Origin: Lewinellaceae bacterium
GTDB taxonomy: Bacteria > Bacteroidota > Bacteroidia > Chitinophagales > Saprospiraceae
Assembly: GCA_016716135.1 (NCBI GenBank)
Contig: JADJWX010000009.1
Coordinates: forward strand, 186,001 to 250,000
Direction of reading: 5' to 3'
DNA: 64,000 nt
A program made the position numbers and the translations under genes. Position 1 is the first letter of the stretch. Each line of letters begins with the position of its first letter. The notes under the pieces were generated by a model, which searched no databases, was not told the origin of the DNA, and saw only the letters and a program-made list of their open reading frames with translations. Positions 34,182-42,764 of the stretch are shown here, in pieces.

Positions 34182-35414
34182 ATGATCGCCCGTATTGTCC
34201 CCATGCTTTGGATATTTTATACTGTGTTGGGTTCGGCAAACCCAGGGCATGCCCAGCAAGCACTTCCTTATGATTATCCCAAACCGGTAGACACAAAGTC
34301 CAAACAAATCCAAAAACAGGAGAAGAAGACCTGGACTTTCGGCGCTATTCAGGTAACCAATCAGTTTGACGGCGCGCGCCTGAATGGGTTTTCACAAAAA
34401 AACGACAGCACGTACATTGTCCAGATCACGCCGGAGAATAAACCGATCAATGCCAGCCCCTGGTATGCCTTTAAAATCTGGTCGGCAATTCCACAAACAG
34501 TTTGGCTGGAATTTCAATACAAAGAGGCCAAACACCGGTATTTCCCAAAGGTTAGCATGGATGGTCGCTATTGGGAGATGTTGGACTCTTCCCGGTTCAG
34601 CCGGAATGACACGGTGCAGGCACTGTTGCAACTGACACTCACCCCGGATACCCTTTGGGTGGCAGCGCAGGAAATTATCACCTCATCCCAGGTAGATACC
34701 TGGTGCCGCCAGTTGGCGCTTTCGCCGGACGTGAAATACGGGGTGGCCGGAAAAAGTACTCTGGGCCGGGATATCCCAATGCTTGAAATTGCTCAGGATT
34801 CGGTAAAAAACAAACCAGCAATCATTTTGCTCAGCCGCCAGCATCCACCCGAAGTGACCGGCTTTATGGCCTTACAAGCATTTCTGGACGCTTTACTGGC
34901 CCCTACCCCGTTGGCTACTGCTTTCCGGAAAAAATACCGCATTCTCGTCTTCCCGCTTATGAACCCCGACGGTGTAGACCTGGGGCACTGGCGGCACAAT
35001 GCCGGAGGCGTAGATCTCAACCGCGACTGGGCGTACTATCATCAGCCGGAAACCCGGCAAATAGCCAATTTTGTGGTTCAAACGGTAAACAGGCATCAAA
35101 ACCAGGTGATTCTCGGCCTGGACTTCCACTCTACCTGGCAGGACATTTATTATACCTGCCAGGAAACCAACCCGCAAATCCCCGGATTCAAAGATTTTTG
35201 GCTGCAGGGTATCGCCGCAAGTATTCCGGGGTATACGCCGTTGGAAGAGCCCTCCGAAATTGCGCAGCCCATTTCAAAAAGTTGGTTTCTCACCCAATTC
35301 GGCGCCGAAGGGGTCACCTTCGAAATAGGGGATGATACTCCGCGCCCGTTTATCGTGCAAAAAGGGCGCACAGCAGCCATTGAAATGATGCAACTACTGG
35401 TACTTCGGCGCTGA
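34182..35414 (+). CDS. Secreted M14-family zinc carboxypeptidase
   Basis: A 410-residue exported metallopeptidase. From ATG 34182 there is a signal peptide ending near PGHAQQALP. An N-terminal beta domain (about 50-185) of the type found in cytosolic carboxypeptidase-like M14 enzymes precedes the catalytic domain. The zinc motif is RQHPPEVTG (His and Glu). The substrate loop is NPDGVDLGHWRHNAGGVDLNRDW, the third zinc ligand lies in LDFHSTW, and the general base Glu in VTFEIGDDT. It should remove C-terminal residues or process peptidoglycan peptides outside the cell. An alternative start is 34203. Confidence 0.9.
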   Translation: MIARIVPMLWIFYTVLGSANPGHAQQALPYDYPKPVDTKSKQIQKQEKKTWTFGAIQVTNQFDGARLNGFSQKNDSTYIVQITPENKPINASPWYAFKIWSAIPQTVWLEFQYKEAKHRYFPKVSMDGRYWEMLDSSRFSRNDTVQALLQLTLTPDTLWVAAQEIITSSQVDTWCRQLALSPDVKYGVAGKSTLGRDIPMLEIAQDSVKNKPAIILLSRQHPPEVTGFMALQAFLDALLAPTPLATAFRKKYRILVFPLMNPDGVDLGHWRHNAGGVDLNRDWAYYHQPETRQIANFVVQTVNRHQNQVILGLDFHSTWQDIYYTCQETNPQIPGFKDFWLQGIAASIPGYTPLEEPSEIAQPISKSWFLTQFGAEGVTFEIGDDTPRPFIVQKGRTAAIEMMQLLVLRR

Positions 35415-35542
35415 AAAACACCGAACCTCTTCCCGATCCGATTACTTTTTTCAAAAAAAACACCACAAAAAAAAACCGAACCACGCCCAGGCTACGTACG
35501 TGATCATGTTACTAAAATTTATTCATCACAATTCAAGTAAAC

Positions 35543-36199
35543 ATGAAAAAGAGAAATCTGCTTATCACGCTTATCGCGGTCTTTGGCGCTTCCCTTGGTA
35601 TTCTTTGGGCTGCCGATCACATCGATGCACCCGGAGTGAGTTCGACGAGCTCCGACATCACCGATTATTATGCTTTTGCAAGCCCCGAAAACAGCAACAA
35701 CCTGGTGTTTGTCTGCAATACCCAGGGCTTGCTCGACCCAACCGCAAGCGCCACAGCTGCTTTTGATGAAAATGTGCTGTTGGAATTTAACATCGACAAT
35801 ACCGGCGACAACGTTGAAGATCTTGTGATCCAGGCTTTTTTTAAAGACGGCAAAATCCGGGTTTACGGTCCGGTCAAACCGGATGTAACCGGAACCACCA
35901 GCACGCTGCAATCTGCCGGAATGCTCACCGAAGCCGCGATAACCACCTACGGCGCAACGCCATCAATAGGCACCAACAACGGTATTAAAGTTTTTGCAGG
36001 CCCACGCGATGATCCGTTTTTTATGGACTTCGCTCAGTTTGGGGCAATTGTAGCCGGCACCGCCACCGGATTCAACAATCCTGGCTCCGACACGTTTGCC
36101 GGAACCAACGTGCTTTCCGTAGTTGTCGAAGTTCCCAAGACCATGCTTGGCTCGGCTGCCATGCTGAATACTTGGGTGGAAAGCAAGCGGAAAATCTGA
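35543..36199 (+). CDS. DUF4331 family exported protein
   Basis: A 218-residue DUF4331 protein. The signal sequence KRNLLITLIAVFGASLGILWAADHIDAP runs into the family motif ADHIDAP. Then come SSDITDYYAFASPEN, LLEFNIDNTGDNVEDLVIQ, FAGPRDDPFFMD, and a C-terminal VVEVPKTMLG and WVESKRKI. DUF4331 proteins are exported and of unknown function. The gene is followed by a second, shorter DUF4331-like lipoprotein and a TPR protein, a repeated gene set in Bacteroidota. A-rich sequence precedes the start; no clear -7 element. Confidence 0.88.
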   Translation: MKKRNLLITLIAVFGASLGILWAADHIDAPGVSSTSSDITDYYAFASPENSNNLVFVCNTQGLLDPTASATAAFDENVLLEFNIDNTGDNVEDLVIQAFFKDGKIRVYGPVKPDVTGTTSTLQSAGMLTEAAITTYGATPSIGTNNGIKVFAGPRDDPFFMDFAQFGAIVAGTATGFNNPGSDTFAGTNVLSVVVEVPKTMLGSAAMLNTWVESKRKI

Positions 36200-36300
36200 C
36201 ACTCGCCATCTATTTCCTAAAGAACAACGCACCTGCTGGTATTTAGCCGGCAGTACTCAAACAGCTTATTTTTTTAAAACAACGCTTAAAAATGTACATC

Positions 36301-36825
36301 ATGAAAAATATATTTCAATCGGGACTCTTTGTTTTACTGGCCATAAGCGCCCTGTTTTCAGCTTGCGACAAAGACGACGATGTGCCGAATGACCGGTATA
36401 TGCAGGAAGACCAGATGGGCAGGCCTGCAATAAACACCGTATTTGTATCCGCCGCTGATAAAGACGCCTTCAACACAACAATTCCATCGCAACAAAACAG
36501 TGCATTTGCAGCCAAATTCCAGCAGGCGCTGCTTACCCTCAACCCCGGGTATACCACCAATGCCCTTGGTCTGGATGCTGCTACATTTACGGGCGTTTTG
36601 GCTACGGATGTATTGACTGTTTCGACTACAGGAACAACAACTTTTTTTGATGGAATGAACGTGCTTACCGGCCGCCGGTTGAGTGATGATGTGATCTCTG
36701 TGGAATTGTTATTGTTGTTCGGTGGTGCGGATGGCACGGCAAACCCACAGCTCACCGACGATAATGTAGACAGCAATGACAAAGCCTTCCTGAATACATT
36801 TCCATATCTCGCGAGCCCGCATTAA
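36301..36825 (+). CDS. DUF4331-associated lipoprotein
   Basis: A 174-residue lipoprotein starting at ATG 36301, with signal and lipobox FVLLAISALFSAC followed by an acidic DKDDDVPND. It contains MGRPAINTVFV, DKDAFNTTIPSQQN, and the tail DDVISVELLLLFGG and DSNDKAFLNTFPYLASPH. These match the C-terminal half of longer DUF4331 proteins, so the family appears split across this gene and its neighbour at 35543. It probably interacts with that protein in the cell envelope. Function is unknown. The ATG at 36292 would add only MYI. Confidence 0.8.
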   Translation: MKNIFQSGLFVLLAISALFSACDKDDDVPNDRYMQEDQMGRPAINTVFVSAADKDAFNTTIPSQQNSAFAAKFQQALLTLNPGYTTNALGLDAATFTGVLATDVLTVSTTGTTTFFDGMNVLTGRRLSDDVISVELLLLFGGADGTANPQLTDDNVDSNDKAFLNTFPYLASPH

Positions 36826-36846
36826 GTGGATTCTTTTTAAAAATCA

Positions 36847-36882
36847 GGGCTGGAGGGCATGCGTCGTCCGGCCCGTTTTTTT
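36847..36882 (+). terminator. Rho-independent terminator
   Basis: GGGCTGGA (36847-36854) pairs with TCCGGCCC (36867-36874) with one G-U pair, followed by G and seven T. It lies between the DUF4331-type genes and the TPR gene. Confidence 0.65.
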
Positions 36883-36916
36883 AACCTGATTTTATAAATT
36901 CAAACGATCCGTCCCG

Positions 36917-37408
36917 ATGAAAAATATCCTTGTTTCCACACTGACGTTAGGTGTAATTGCTGTCCTGTGCTGCTTTCCCAGAAATACACCGGTAGTAAAC
37001 AGCGCAGACTATGAAATCTACCTGAATAAAACACATTTTGAAAAAGCCCAGCATAAACTTGACGCCCAAATTGCATTTTGGGAAAACAAGCTCCAGGCCG
37101 CCCCGGAAAACTTTGTCTATCAAAATAAACTGGCGGGACTTTTTTCCGCCGATTTCAAACTGACCGGTAAAGTCCGGCAGTTACACCGGTCCGACAGTCT
37201 GCTTCTGTTGATAAACAGCCGGATACCTGATCAGCATAATGTTTTGTACAATCTGGCAGCTAATGCCATCACGAAACATGCGTTCCGGCAAGCCGAAGCA
37301 TACAGCGCGCAGATGTACCGGACCGGTGAAAAAAAGTTTATCAGTGCGCTCCTGCGGACGGATGTGTATTTGAACGCGGCAATTTTTCGGATGCAGCATT
37401 TCTGTTGA
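36917..37408 (+). CDS. Exported TPR protein, N-terminal part (frameshifted)
   Basis: These N-terminal 163 codons belong to an exported tetratricopeptide-repeat protein. The start MKNILVSTLTLGVIAVLCCF is a signal peptide, possibly with a lipobox. Helical TPR-like segments follow (HKLDAQIAFWENKLQAAPEN, VLYNLAANAITKHAFRQAEA). Past codon 152 the frame reads NAAIFRMQHFC and stops, whereas the neighbouring frame continues with ERGNFSDAAFLLNT. A GG doublet in TTGGAA seems to have lost one G at about 37372. Joined with 37405-38262 the protein is about 448 residues. Confidence 0.75.
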   Translation: MKNILVSTLTLGVIAVLCCFPRNTPVVNSADYEIYLNKTHFEKAQHKLDAQIAFWENKLQAAPENFVYQNKLAGLFSADFKLTGKVRQLHRSDSLLLLINSRIPDQHNVLYNLAANAITKHAFRQAEAYSAQMYRTGEKKFISALLRTDVYLNAAIFRMQHFC

Positions 37409-38262
37409 ATACGGTGGCATCCGAAAACCATTTTGACTACCTGATCCGAAAAGTAAAAGTACTGGACCAACAAGGTAACCTTTGCCAGGCGATATCCGTG
37501 ATGGAAAAAGCGGCACGATTAGCAGCAACCTCCGGATCGGATGCGCTTCAAAACTGGTCGTTATCCAATCTGGCCGACATGTATGGGCACTTTGGCAACA
37601 TTGACAAATCCTATCAAACATACCTTCAGGCGCTCCAATTTAACCCGGCTGATTTCCATGCTTTGAAGGGTATTGCCTGGATTGCCTATGCACAAGATAA
37701 AAATCTGGCGGAAGCCAAAAGAATTCTGAATTTTCTAAGGGCCTTGCATCCTGTACCGGATTACGATTTACTGCTTGCTGACATTGCTGAATTTGAAAAG
37801 AATCCGGTGGCAGCATCGAACCATCAGCGTGCATTTGTAAGACAAGCTGACCTCCCGGAGTATGGAAATATGTACAAACGCTATATCTGTGCTTTGGAAA
37901 GTACTGCTCCGGAGCGAGCCCTGGAGATAGCAATGGCAGAGGTGGCCGAACGCCCGCATCCGGTAAGTTATGCTTTTCTTGCCTGGTCCATGTACCGGAA
38001 CGGCAATGATTCCGGGGCTTTGGAAATGTTAAAAAAACATGTGATGCAACAAACGGAGGAGCCAGATGCGCTCTTTTTTGCAGGGGTCATCCTGAAGGAA
38101 ACCGGTCATAAAAAGGAGGCTGAAGCATACCTGAAACAGGCATCCGAGGCTGGCTTTGAACTCGGGCCAGTAATGGAATCCCAAATAAAGGGATATCTCC
38201 GTGATTTGAAGGGGAAGCCGGAAATTACTGTACCGACGTTTTCACAACTTTCCGTACAGTAG
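37405..38262 (+). CDS. TPR protein, C-terminal part (frameshifted)
   Basis: This C-terminal portion of the TPR protein begins upstream at about 37372 (ERGNFSDAAFLLNTVAS) and has no proper start of its own; 37405 is a TTG. It carries at least four TPR units, including ALQNWSLSNLADMYGHFG, DKSYQTYLQALQFNPADF, DSGALEMLKKHVMQQ and GHKKEAEAYLKQASEAGFE. TPR arrays bind other proteins. The position behind the DUF4331 pair suggests a role in the same envelope complex. Its end overlaps the convergent T9SS gene by 38 nt. Confidence 0.75.
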   Translation: MNTVASENHFDYLIRKVKVLDQQGNLCQAISVMEKAARLAATSGSDALQNWSLSNLADMYGHFGNIDKSYQTYLQALQFNPADFHALKGIAWIAYAQDKNLAEAKRILNFLRALHPVPDYDLLLADIAEFEKNPVAASNHQRAFVRQADLPEYGNMYKRYICALESTAPERALEIAMAEVAERPHPVSYAFLAWSMYRNGNDSGALEMLKKHVMQQTEEPDALFFAGVILKETGHKKEAEAYLKQASEAGFELGPVMESQIKGYLRDLKGKPEITVPTFSQLSVQ

Positions 38263-39394
38263 TCTGCATGCCAATCCGGCATTTCACAAAATAAACCCCG
38301 GGCGATACATTGGGAAGGTCAAGGCGATAAGAACCGGCGTTTAGCATCCGATTAGGGAGAAGCACGGTAAAGGTCACACCTGTTTCATCTGTCATTTCAA
38401 CCATAACCGGTCCTGGTTTTTCCAGGTTAAGGTCTACCGTGGCTTTTTCAAAGTATGGATTTGGATAAATTTTCAGCTCGAAATCAGGTGTTTTTACCGC
38501 CGTTTGGCGCCCGCTTCCGGCGAACAACGTTTCCTGACTGCGTCGTACGCTCCGTGCGGCCCAGTCGGGAGTGTTATTTTCCCTGAATTCAGGGGCAGCA
38601 GCCGGGTTGGAGGTAGTTACTGGCGACAACCAGCGCAAGGTATTTTCCAGGATAAGGCTGGATAAAAATTCGTCGTAATAATATTCAAAACCCAGGTAAA
38701 CTACTTTCCCGGTGCCTATTGGTTTATAGCCCAAGGCCGTATATCCCCGGATATCGGCCAGGGAGACAAAACTGGGGTCGGGGATGTCAAGTGGGTAAAT
38801 GTAATTGGCAAGCGTAAAATCTGTTTGTGTGCCTTGCAAAATTGGATGCTCCAGGGAATTTGCATGTATTTCCAGTTCGGTGCAGAAATAGCCAAAATCC
38901 AAGTCAAACAAACCAAAGTGTTGAAGCACGCCAAATTGGTCGGTGCCGCTAAACACCACAGCTCCCCCCTTCCGAACAAATTGTTGTAGTACCTTACCAT
39001 AAGTACCAATCAACTTCGGATCACCGGTTGCTGCGTACGGAACAACAACAATCTGTTGGCTGGCCAGGAGTTCTTTAAGCGTTTGACCACTACCTGCCCA
39101 AAAGTCGGTAAGCACTACTCCAGGTAGTCGTTGGGTAATCAGGCCGCGAACCTTGCCAACATAGGCACTGTCGTAACTGGAATAATTTAGCATCAAAACA
39201 TGCAAACCGGCAACGGAATCTGCATCGGAGGCAATTAAACCATCCGAAAAATAGCGCATGTCCTGGTCTCCAAATGTAGCGATGGTAGAATTAACCGGAA
39301 AGGTTTGCTTCGGAAACTTCGGGCTTCCAGATTGGTATGCCGCCAAACTAAACAGGCCGGCAACCAGTATCTTAAAATAGGCAACACGAAGCAT
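38225..39394 (-). CDS. Secreted protein with glutamine-amidotransferase-like domain and T9SS sorting domain
   Basis: A 389-residue exported protein. After a signal peptide (FKILVAGLFSLAAYQSG) the main domain (about 40-270) resembles ThuA/DUF4350-like amidotransferase folds (VVVPYAATGDPKLIGTYG, FVRKGGAVVFSGTDQFG, GTGKVVYLGFEYYYDEF) without a clear catalytic triad. The C-terminal about 80 residues are a type A T9SS sorting domain: ELKIYPNPYFEKATVDL, then NAGSYRLDLPNVSPGVYF and TVRKVVK. It should be secreted through the type IX system and attached to the surface. Substrate is unknown. Confidence 0.82.
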   Translation of the reverse strand: MLRVAYFKILVAGLFSLAAYQSGSPKFPKQTFPVNSTIATFGDQDMRYFSDGLIASDADSVAGLHVLMLNYSSYDSAYVGKVRGLITQRLPGVVLTDFWAGSGQTLKELLASQQIVVVPYAATGDPKLIGTYGKVLQQFVRKGGAVVFSGTDQFGVLQHFGLFDLDFGYFCTELEIHANSLEHPILQGTQTDFTLANYIYPLDIPDPSFVSLADIRGYTALGYKPIGTGKVVYLGFEYYYDEFLSSLILENTLRWLSPVTTSNPAAAPEFRENNTPDWAARSVRRSQETLFAGSGRQTAVKTPDFELKIYPNPYFEKATVDLNLEKPGPVMVEMTDETGVTFTVLLPNRMLNAGSYRLDLPNVSPGVYFVKCRIGMQTTVRKVVKTSVQ

Positions 39395-39486
39395 GGGAGA
39401 GTATATTTTGATCGATAAAAAATGCGTTTCCCTTCCAAACGCGAAAACCGCTTTAAATTGTACAGAATGGGGCGTTTTTTGGAATG

Positions 39487-39494
39487 CAAAGGTA
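39487..39494 (-). promoter_or_regulatory. -7 promoter element for the T9SS cargo gene
   Basis: CAAAGGTA on the plus strand (TACCTTTG on the minus), 92 bp upstream of the start at 39394. A CAA 16 nt further upstream is a weak -33 candidate. Confidence 0.4.
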
Positions 39495-39571
39495 AAATAT
39501 ATTCCCGCAACAAAAATTGCCCGCTAAAAAATCCACCAAGCAATTTTTGTTAGCGGTTAGGAATAAACAAC

Positions 39572-40153
39572 TTACTTGGAAGCTACCAACATTACATTCA
39601 TATCAAACTCATCGTAGATGGTTTTGTCGCCCAAATTATCGAAAAACGAGCCGGAACCGTAACGGACATTGTATTCAGAGCGATCAATTGTCATTTTTCC
39701 GGTCGCAGTCACTTTATCATCCTTTTCTGAAACCTGAGCAAAGAATTTCACTTCTTTGGTCGTTTCTTTAATAGTCAGGTTGCCAATAATCTTGTAATTT
39801 CCTTTGGAGTCCTGCGGAATCGCGCGGGAGATAACAAATTTGGAAGTCGGATATTTTTCCACCCCAAAAAAGTCATCACTTTTCAAATGGCCTTCCAGTT
39901 TTGCCGCCCACTCGCCCTCAAGGTCGGTGTCTTTAATGGAAGTCATGTCAATCACGAAAGTCCCCCCGGTCAGGCTACCATCGGTAAATTGCAGGCTTCC
40001 GGATTTCAGCTTTACCGTGCCGGCATGTTCGCCGGTAACTTTGTAACCTTTCCATGTCAGGGCACTTGAAGTCACATCTACTTTATACGTTTCAGGAGTG
40101 GTAGCGGCTAAGACCAGAACAGCCAAAAGTGGGAGAAAAAATAACTTTTTCAT
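39572..40153 (-). CDS. YceI-family periplasmic protein
   Basis: A 193-residue protein with a signal peptide (MKKLFFLPLLAVLVLAATT) and one complete YceI lipocalin-like barrel: YKVDVTSSALTWKGYKVTG, DGSLTGGTFVIDMTSIKDTD, HLKSDDFFGVEKYPTSKF, IIGNLTIKETTKEV, MTIDRSEYNVRYGSGSF. YceI proteins bind isoprenoid or quinone-like ligands in the periplasm. In an organism with a menaquinol-driven chain that may matter, but the ligand is unknown. Start ATG 40153. It is monocistronic with its own -7 element at 40206. Confidence 0.93.
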   Translation of the reverse strand: MKKLFFLPLLAVLVLAATTPETYKVDVTSSALTWKGYKVTGEHAGTVKLKSGSLQFTDGSLTGGTFVIDMTSIKDTDLEGEWAAKLEGHLKSDDFFGVEKYPTSKFVISRAIPQDSKGNYKIIGNLTIKETTKEVKFFAQVSEKDDKVTATGKMTIDRSEYNVRYGSGSFFDNLGDKTIYDEFDMNVMLVASK

Positions 40154-40205
40154 GTTAAACTAAGATTTTAGAACGGTGATAGATACGATGCACCTAAGTG
40201 CCGGA

Positions 40206-40213
40206 CAAAAGTA
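40206..40213 (-). promoter_or_regulatory. -7 promoter element for the yceI-like gene
   Basis: CAAAAGTA on the plus strand (TACTTTTG on the minus), 52 bp upstream of the ATG at 40153. No clear -33 element. Confidence 0.45.
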
Positions 40214-40325
40214 CGCAGCCTAGGTGTTTTAAAATCAGGTGTTACAACATTTAACATCGTATTAAAGTTTAAACCGCGCCGGATAAAATTTTCAAACAAA
40301 ACTTTTTTTTGATTTTTGGGCATTG

Positions 40326-40333
40326 TACCTTTG
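40326..40333 (+). promoter_or_regulatory. -7 promoter element for rplS
   Basis: TACCTTTG, a perfect TAnnTTTG element, 38 bp upstream of the rplS start. The upstream T-rich stretch contains TTTG but at only 14 nt spacing. Confidence 0.5.
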
Positions 40334-40371
40334 CGCCTCAAATTCAAAAGCATTTAACATATTCATAGATC

Positions 40372-40758
40372 ATGAAAGAATTGGAAGCGGTAAAGTTTGT
40401 GCAGGGTCAGTTGTTGAACAAGCCCGAGTTTCCCGCCTTTAAAACAGGTGATACGATAATTGTCAAGTATCGAATTGTGGAAGGTGACAAGACCCGTGAA
40501 CAAGATTTCCGTGGTGACGTCATCCAGGTTAAAGGCCATGGCCTGACCCGTACGTTTACCATCCGTAAAATGTCGCATGGCGTTGGCGTCGAGCGTATTT
40601 TTGCCATCTCTAACCCAAACATCGCCGGCATTTCCGTAGTCAAACGCGGCCGGGTGCGCCGTGCACGGTTGTATTACCTGCGTGGACTTGTGGGTAAAAA
40701 GGCGCGGATTAAGGAGCTGAAGTTTTTCAACACCAAAGCCAACGACAGCCAGAATTAA
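40372..40758 (+). CDS. rplS: 50S ribosomal protein L19
   Basis: A 128-residue L19, located at the 30S-50S interface of the ribosome. It is recognised by FKTGDTIIVKYRIVEGDKTR, QDFRGDVIQVKGHGLTRTFT, SHGVGVERIFAISNPNI and RGRVRRARLYYLRGLVGKKARI. The short C-terminal tail (NTKANDSQN) is typical of Bacteroidota. It is monocistronic, with a -7 element upstream and a strong terminator at 40775. The usual trmD/rimM/rpsP neighbours are absent. Confidence 0.97.
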   Translation: MKELEAVKFVQGQLLNKPEFPAFKTGDTIIVKYRIVEGDKTREQDFRGDVIQVKGHGLTRTFTIRKMSHGVGVERIFAISNPNIAGISVVKRGRVRRARLYYLRGLVGKKARIKELKFFNTKANDSQN

Positions 40759-40774
40759 TTTGTCGCGTCAAGCG

Positions 40775-40816
40775 AAAAACGGCTGCCTGGGGTACCAGGC
40801 AGCCGTTTTTGTTTTT
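40775..40816. terminator. Strong bidirectional terminator between rplS and the cyclase gene
   Basis: A perfect 16-bp stem (40775-40790 with 40795-40810), a 4-nt loop, A-run on the left and T-rich tail on the right. It serves rplS (+) and probably the convergent cyclase gene (-) ending at 40831. Confidence 0.85.
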
Positions 40817-40830
40817 CCAAAACCAACAAT

Positions 40831-41637
40831 TCAAGGTTTCAGCGCAACGATACGCAACGGACCACCACTGCCACCTTTAATTTTCATGGGCAAAGCAACC
40901 ACACCAAATCCTTTTGCCGGTAATTGATCCAACTGTGCCAGATTTTCGAAAGCCGGAATGTTTTCCTGAAACAAAATTTGATGACTTTCAAAAAGTGTGG
41001 ATTGCCCGTAATCTATGCTGGGCGTATCAAGTCCGATGGCATGGATGCGGCGCTCCGAAACCAGCCATTGCGCAGCATCCGGATGCAAACCCGGGAAATG
41101 AAGTTTGGCCACTGCCTCCGGGCCGCGTTCATCGGTGCCCATGTACCGTTTCCGATCGGGCCAAAATTTTCCGAAACCGGTTTTGAGTAAGACAATTACA
41201 CCATCGGGCAATTTACCATTTTCCTTTTCCCAGGCTAAAAAATCATCCACCGACACCTGGTAATCCGGATTACCGGTGGCTTGTTCACTGACATCAATTA
41301 ATATTCCCGCCCCGATAAGTTGTTCCACCGGAATTTCATCCATGGTTCGTTTGCCTGCTGCAAAGTGCATTGGCGCATCAAGGTGGGTGCCTCCGTGTTC
41401 GGCTGCGCAATATTGAAATGCGGTGTAATAAAAACCACTGTCCGTTATGCCTGCAAATACTGTATCCAGTCGAAAACCTTCCGCTGTAGGCCAATACACC
41501 GTATTTTCATCAAAAGGGTGTGTAAGGTCTATCCATTGCCCTACGGGAAAACGGATTTCTTTCGGTGGCAATTCAGAGCGGTCGCAACCAACTGCCACAA
41601 TTAGAAGAATTAGGAACAAGAATGTTTTTTGCATCAT
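40831..41637 (-). CDS. Cyclase/kynurenine formamidase-like lipoprotein
   Basis: A 268-residue metal-dependent hydrolase of the cyclase family. Signal and lipobox LILLIVAVGC (Cys18) indicate a lipoprotein, whereas most relatives are cytosolic. The family metal motif HGGTHLDAPMHF is intact, preceded by WIDLTHPFDENTVYWP. GLDTPSIDYGQS and GFGVVALPMKIKGGSGGP complete the pattern. Members hydrolyse N-formylkynurenine or related amides and lactones; the substrate here is unknown. It may start at either of two adjacent ATGs (41637 or 41634). Confidence 0.9.
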   Translation of the reverse strand: MMQKTFLFLILLIVAVGCDRSELPPKEIRFPVGQWIDLTHPFDENTVYWPTAEGFRLDTVFAGITDSGFYYTAFQYCAAEHGGTHLDAPMHFAAGKRTMDEIPVEQLIGAGILIDVSEQATGNPDYQVSVDDFLAWEKENGKLPDGVIVLLKTGFGKFWPDRKRYMGTDERGPEAVAKLHFPGLHPDAAQWLVSERRIHAIGLDTPSIDYGQSTLFESHQILFQENIPAFENLAQLDQLPAKGFGVVALPMKIKGGSGGPLRIVALKP

Positions 41638-41710
41638 TCAAGGATTGATGAATCAAAGCAGGCGAACAAGTTTTCAAGGGCACAGGTTATTTGAACCCGG
41701 TGGACACGGC

Positions 41711-42529
41711 TCAGGGTTCCTGCAAAAATGGATATTTATAATCGGTGGCCGGCACGAAGGTTTCTTTGATCGTGCGCGGCGAGAGCCAGCGGTACATATT
41801 CAGCATTGATCCGGCTTTGTCGTTGGTGCCCGACGCCCTGCCGCCGCCAAATGGTTGCTGACCAACCACTGCTCCGGTAGGTTTGTCGTTGATGTAATAA
41901 TTCCCGGCAGCGTGGCGAAGTTTTTGATCGGCCAGCGCAATTGCAGAACGGTCGCGCGCAAAAATTGCCCCGGTAAGCGCATAAGGCGAGCCACTGTCTA
42001 CCAGGGAAAGCGTTTCCTCGAAAGCCTCGTCGGCATACACGTAAATCGTGAGTACCGGCCCAAAAATCTCTTCACACATCGTAATATAATTTGGGTCGGC
42101 CGATTCAATAACAGTCGGCTCGATAAAATACCCCTTTGTTTTATCATAATTACCGCCCGCAATAATTTTCACCTTATCCGACTTTTTGGCATCAGCGATG
42201 TACCCCGAAATTTTATCAAATGCTTTTTCGTCAATTACTGCATTGAAAAAATTAGTAAAATCTTCGGGGCTTCCCATTTTGATTTCACCGAGATCATTCA
42301 ACAGGTACTCCTTTACCTTGGGCCACATGCTTTGCGGGATATATGCCCGCGACGCTGCGGAGCATTTTTGTCCCTGGTACTCAAAAGCGCCACGGGTGAG
42401 CGCCACGGCAACAGCTTTGGCATCGGCGGAATTATGCGCCACCACAAAATCTTTACCGCCGGTTTCACCAACGATGCGTGGATAGGACTTGTACTTGTGA
42501 ATATTTTGCCCAATCGTTTTCCACAACAT
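41711..42529 (-). CDS. pruA: 1-pyrroline-5-carboxylate dehydrogenase, C-terminal part (frameshifted)
   Basis: This C-terminal half of P5C dehydrogenase begins MLWKTIGQNIHKYKSYPRIV. It contains the catalytic Glu region GETGGKDFVVAHNSAD, the catalytic Cys in FEYQGQKCSAASRAYIP, and the C-terminal motifs CEEIFGPVLTIYVY and YYINDKPTGAVVGQQPFGGGRASGTN that define this branch (glutamate semialdehyde to glutamate, using NAD). It connects to the middle piece through a one-base deletion at the C-run 42538-42540. The M at 42529 is internal, not a real start. The intact gene would be about 543 residues. Confidence 0.87.
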   Translation of the reverse strand: MLWKTIGQNIHKYKSYPRIVGETGGKDFVVAHNSADAKAVAVALTRGAFEYQGQKCSAASRAYIPQSMWPKVKEYLLNDLGEIKMGSPEDFTNFFNAVIDEKAFDKISGYIADAKKSDKVKIIAGGNYDKTKGYFIEPTVIESADPNYITMCEEIFGPVLTIYVYADEAFEETLSLVDSGSPYALTGAIFARDRSAIALADQKLRHAAGNYYINDKPTGAVVGQQPFGGGRASGTNDKAGSMLNMYRWLSPRTIKETFVPATDYKYPFLQEP

Positions 42530-42540
42530 CTGAAAAACCC

Positions 42541-42764
42541 GGTGCTCCCGGTGAAGTGCAAGCCTGCAAAATCCGGATGTTCAAACACCACGCTACCCAC
42601 CGTAGGGCCGTCAACGTAAACCAGGTTCACCACCCCGGGTGGGAGGCCTGCTTCCTCCAGGATTTCCATGATGATCGCCGCAGAATAAATCTGCGATTCT
42701 GCGGGTTTCCACACCGATACATTGCCGAGCATCGCCGGCGCCGTGGGGAGGTTGCCGGCAATGG
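42541..42764 (-). pseudogene. pruA: 1-pyrroline-5-carboxylate dehydrogenase, middle segment in a third frame
   Basis: About 75 codons between the two indels read in a third frame: PIAGNLPTAPAMLGNVSVWK, PAESQIYSAAIIMEILEEAG, LPPGVVNLVYVDGPTVGS and FEHPDFAGLHFTGSTG. This is the NAD-binding part of the aldehyde dehydrogenase fold that must join the flanking pieces. Entry needs removal of one base at 42763-42765, and exit needs one base added at 42538-42540. The protein-level conservation on both sides argues the gene is intact in the organism. Confidence 0.75.
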
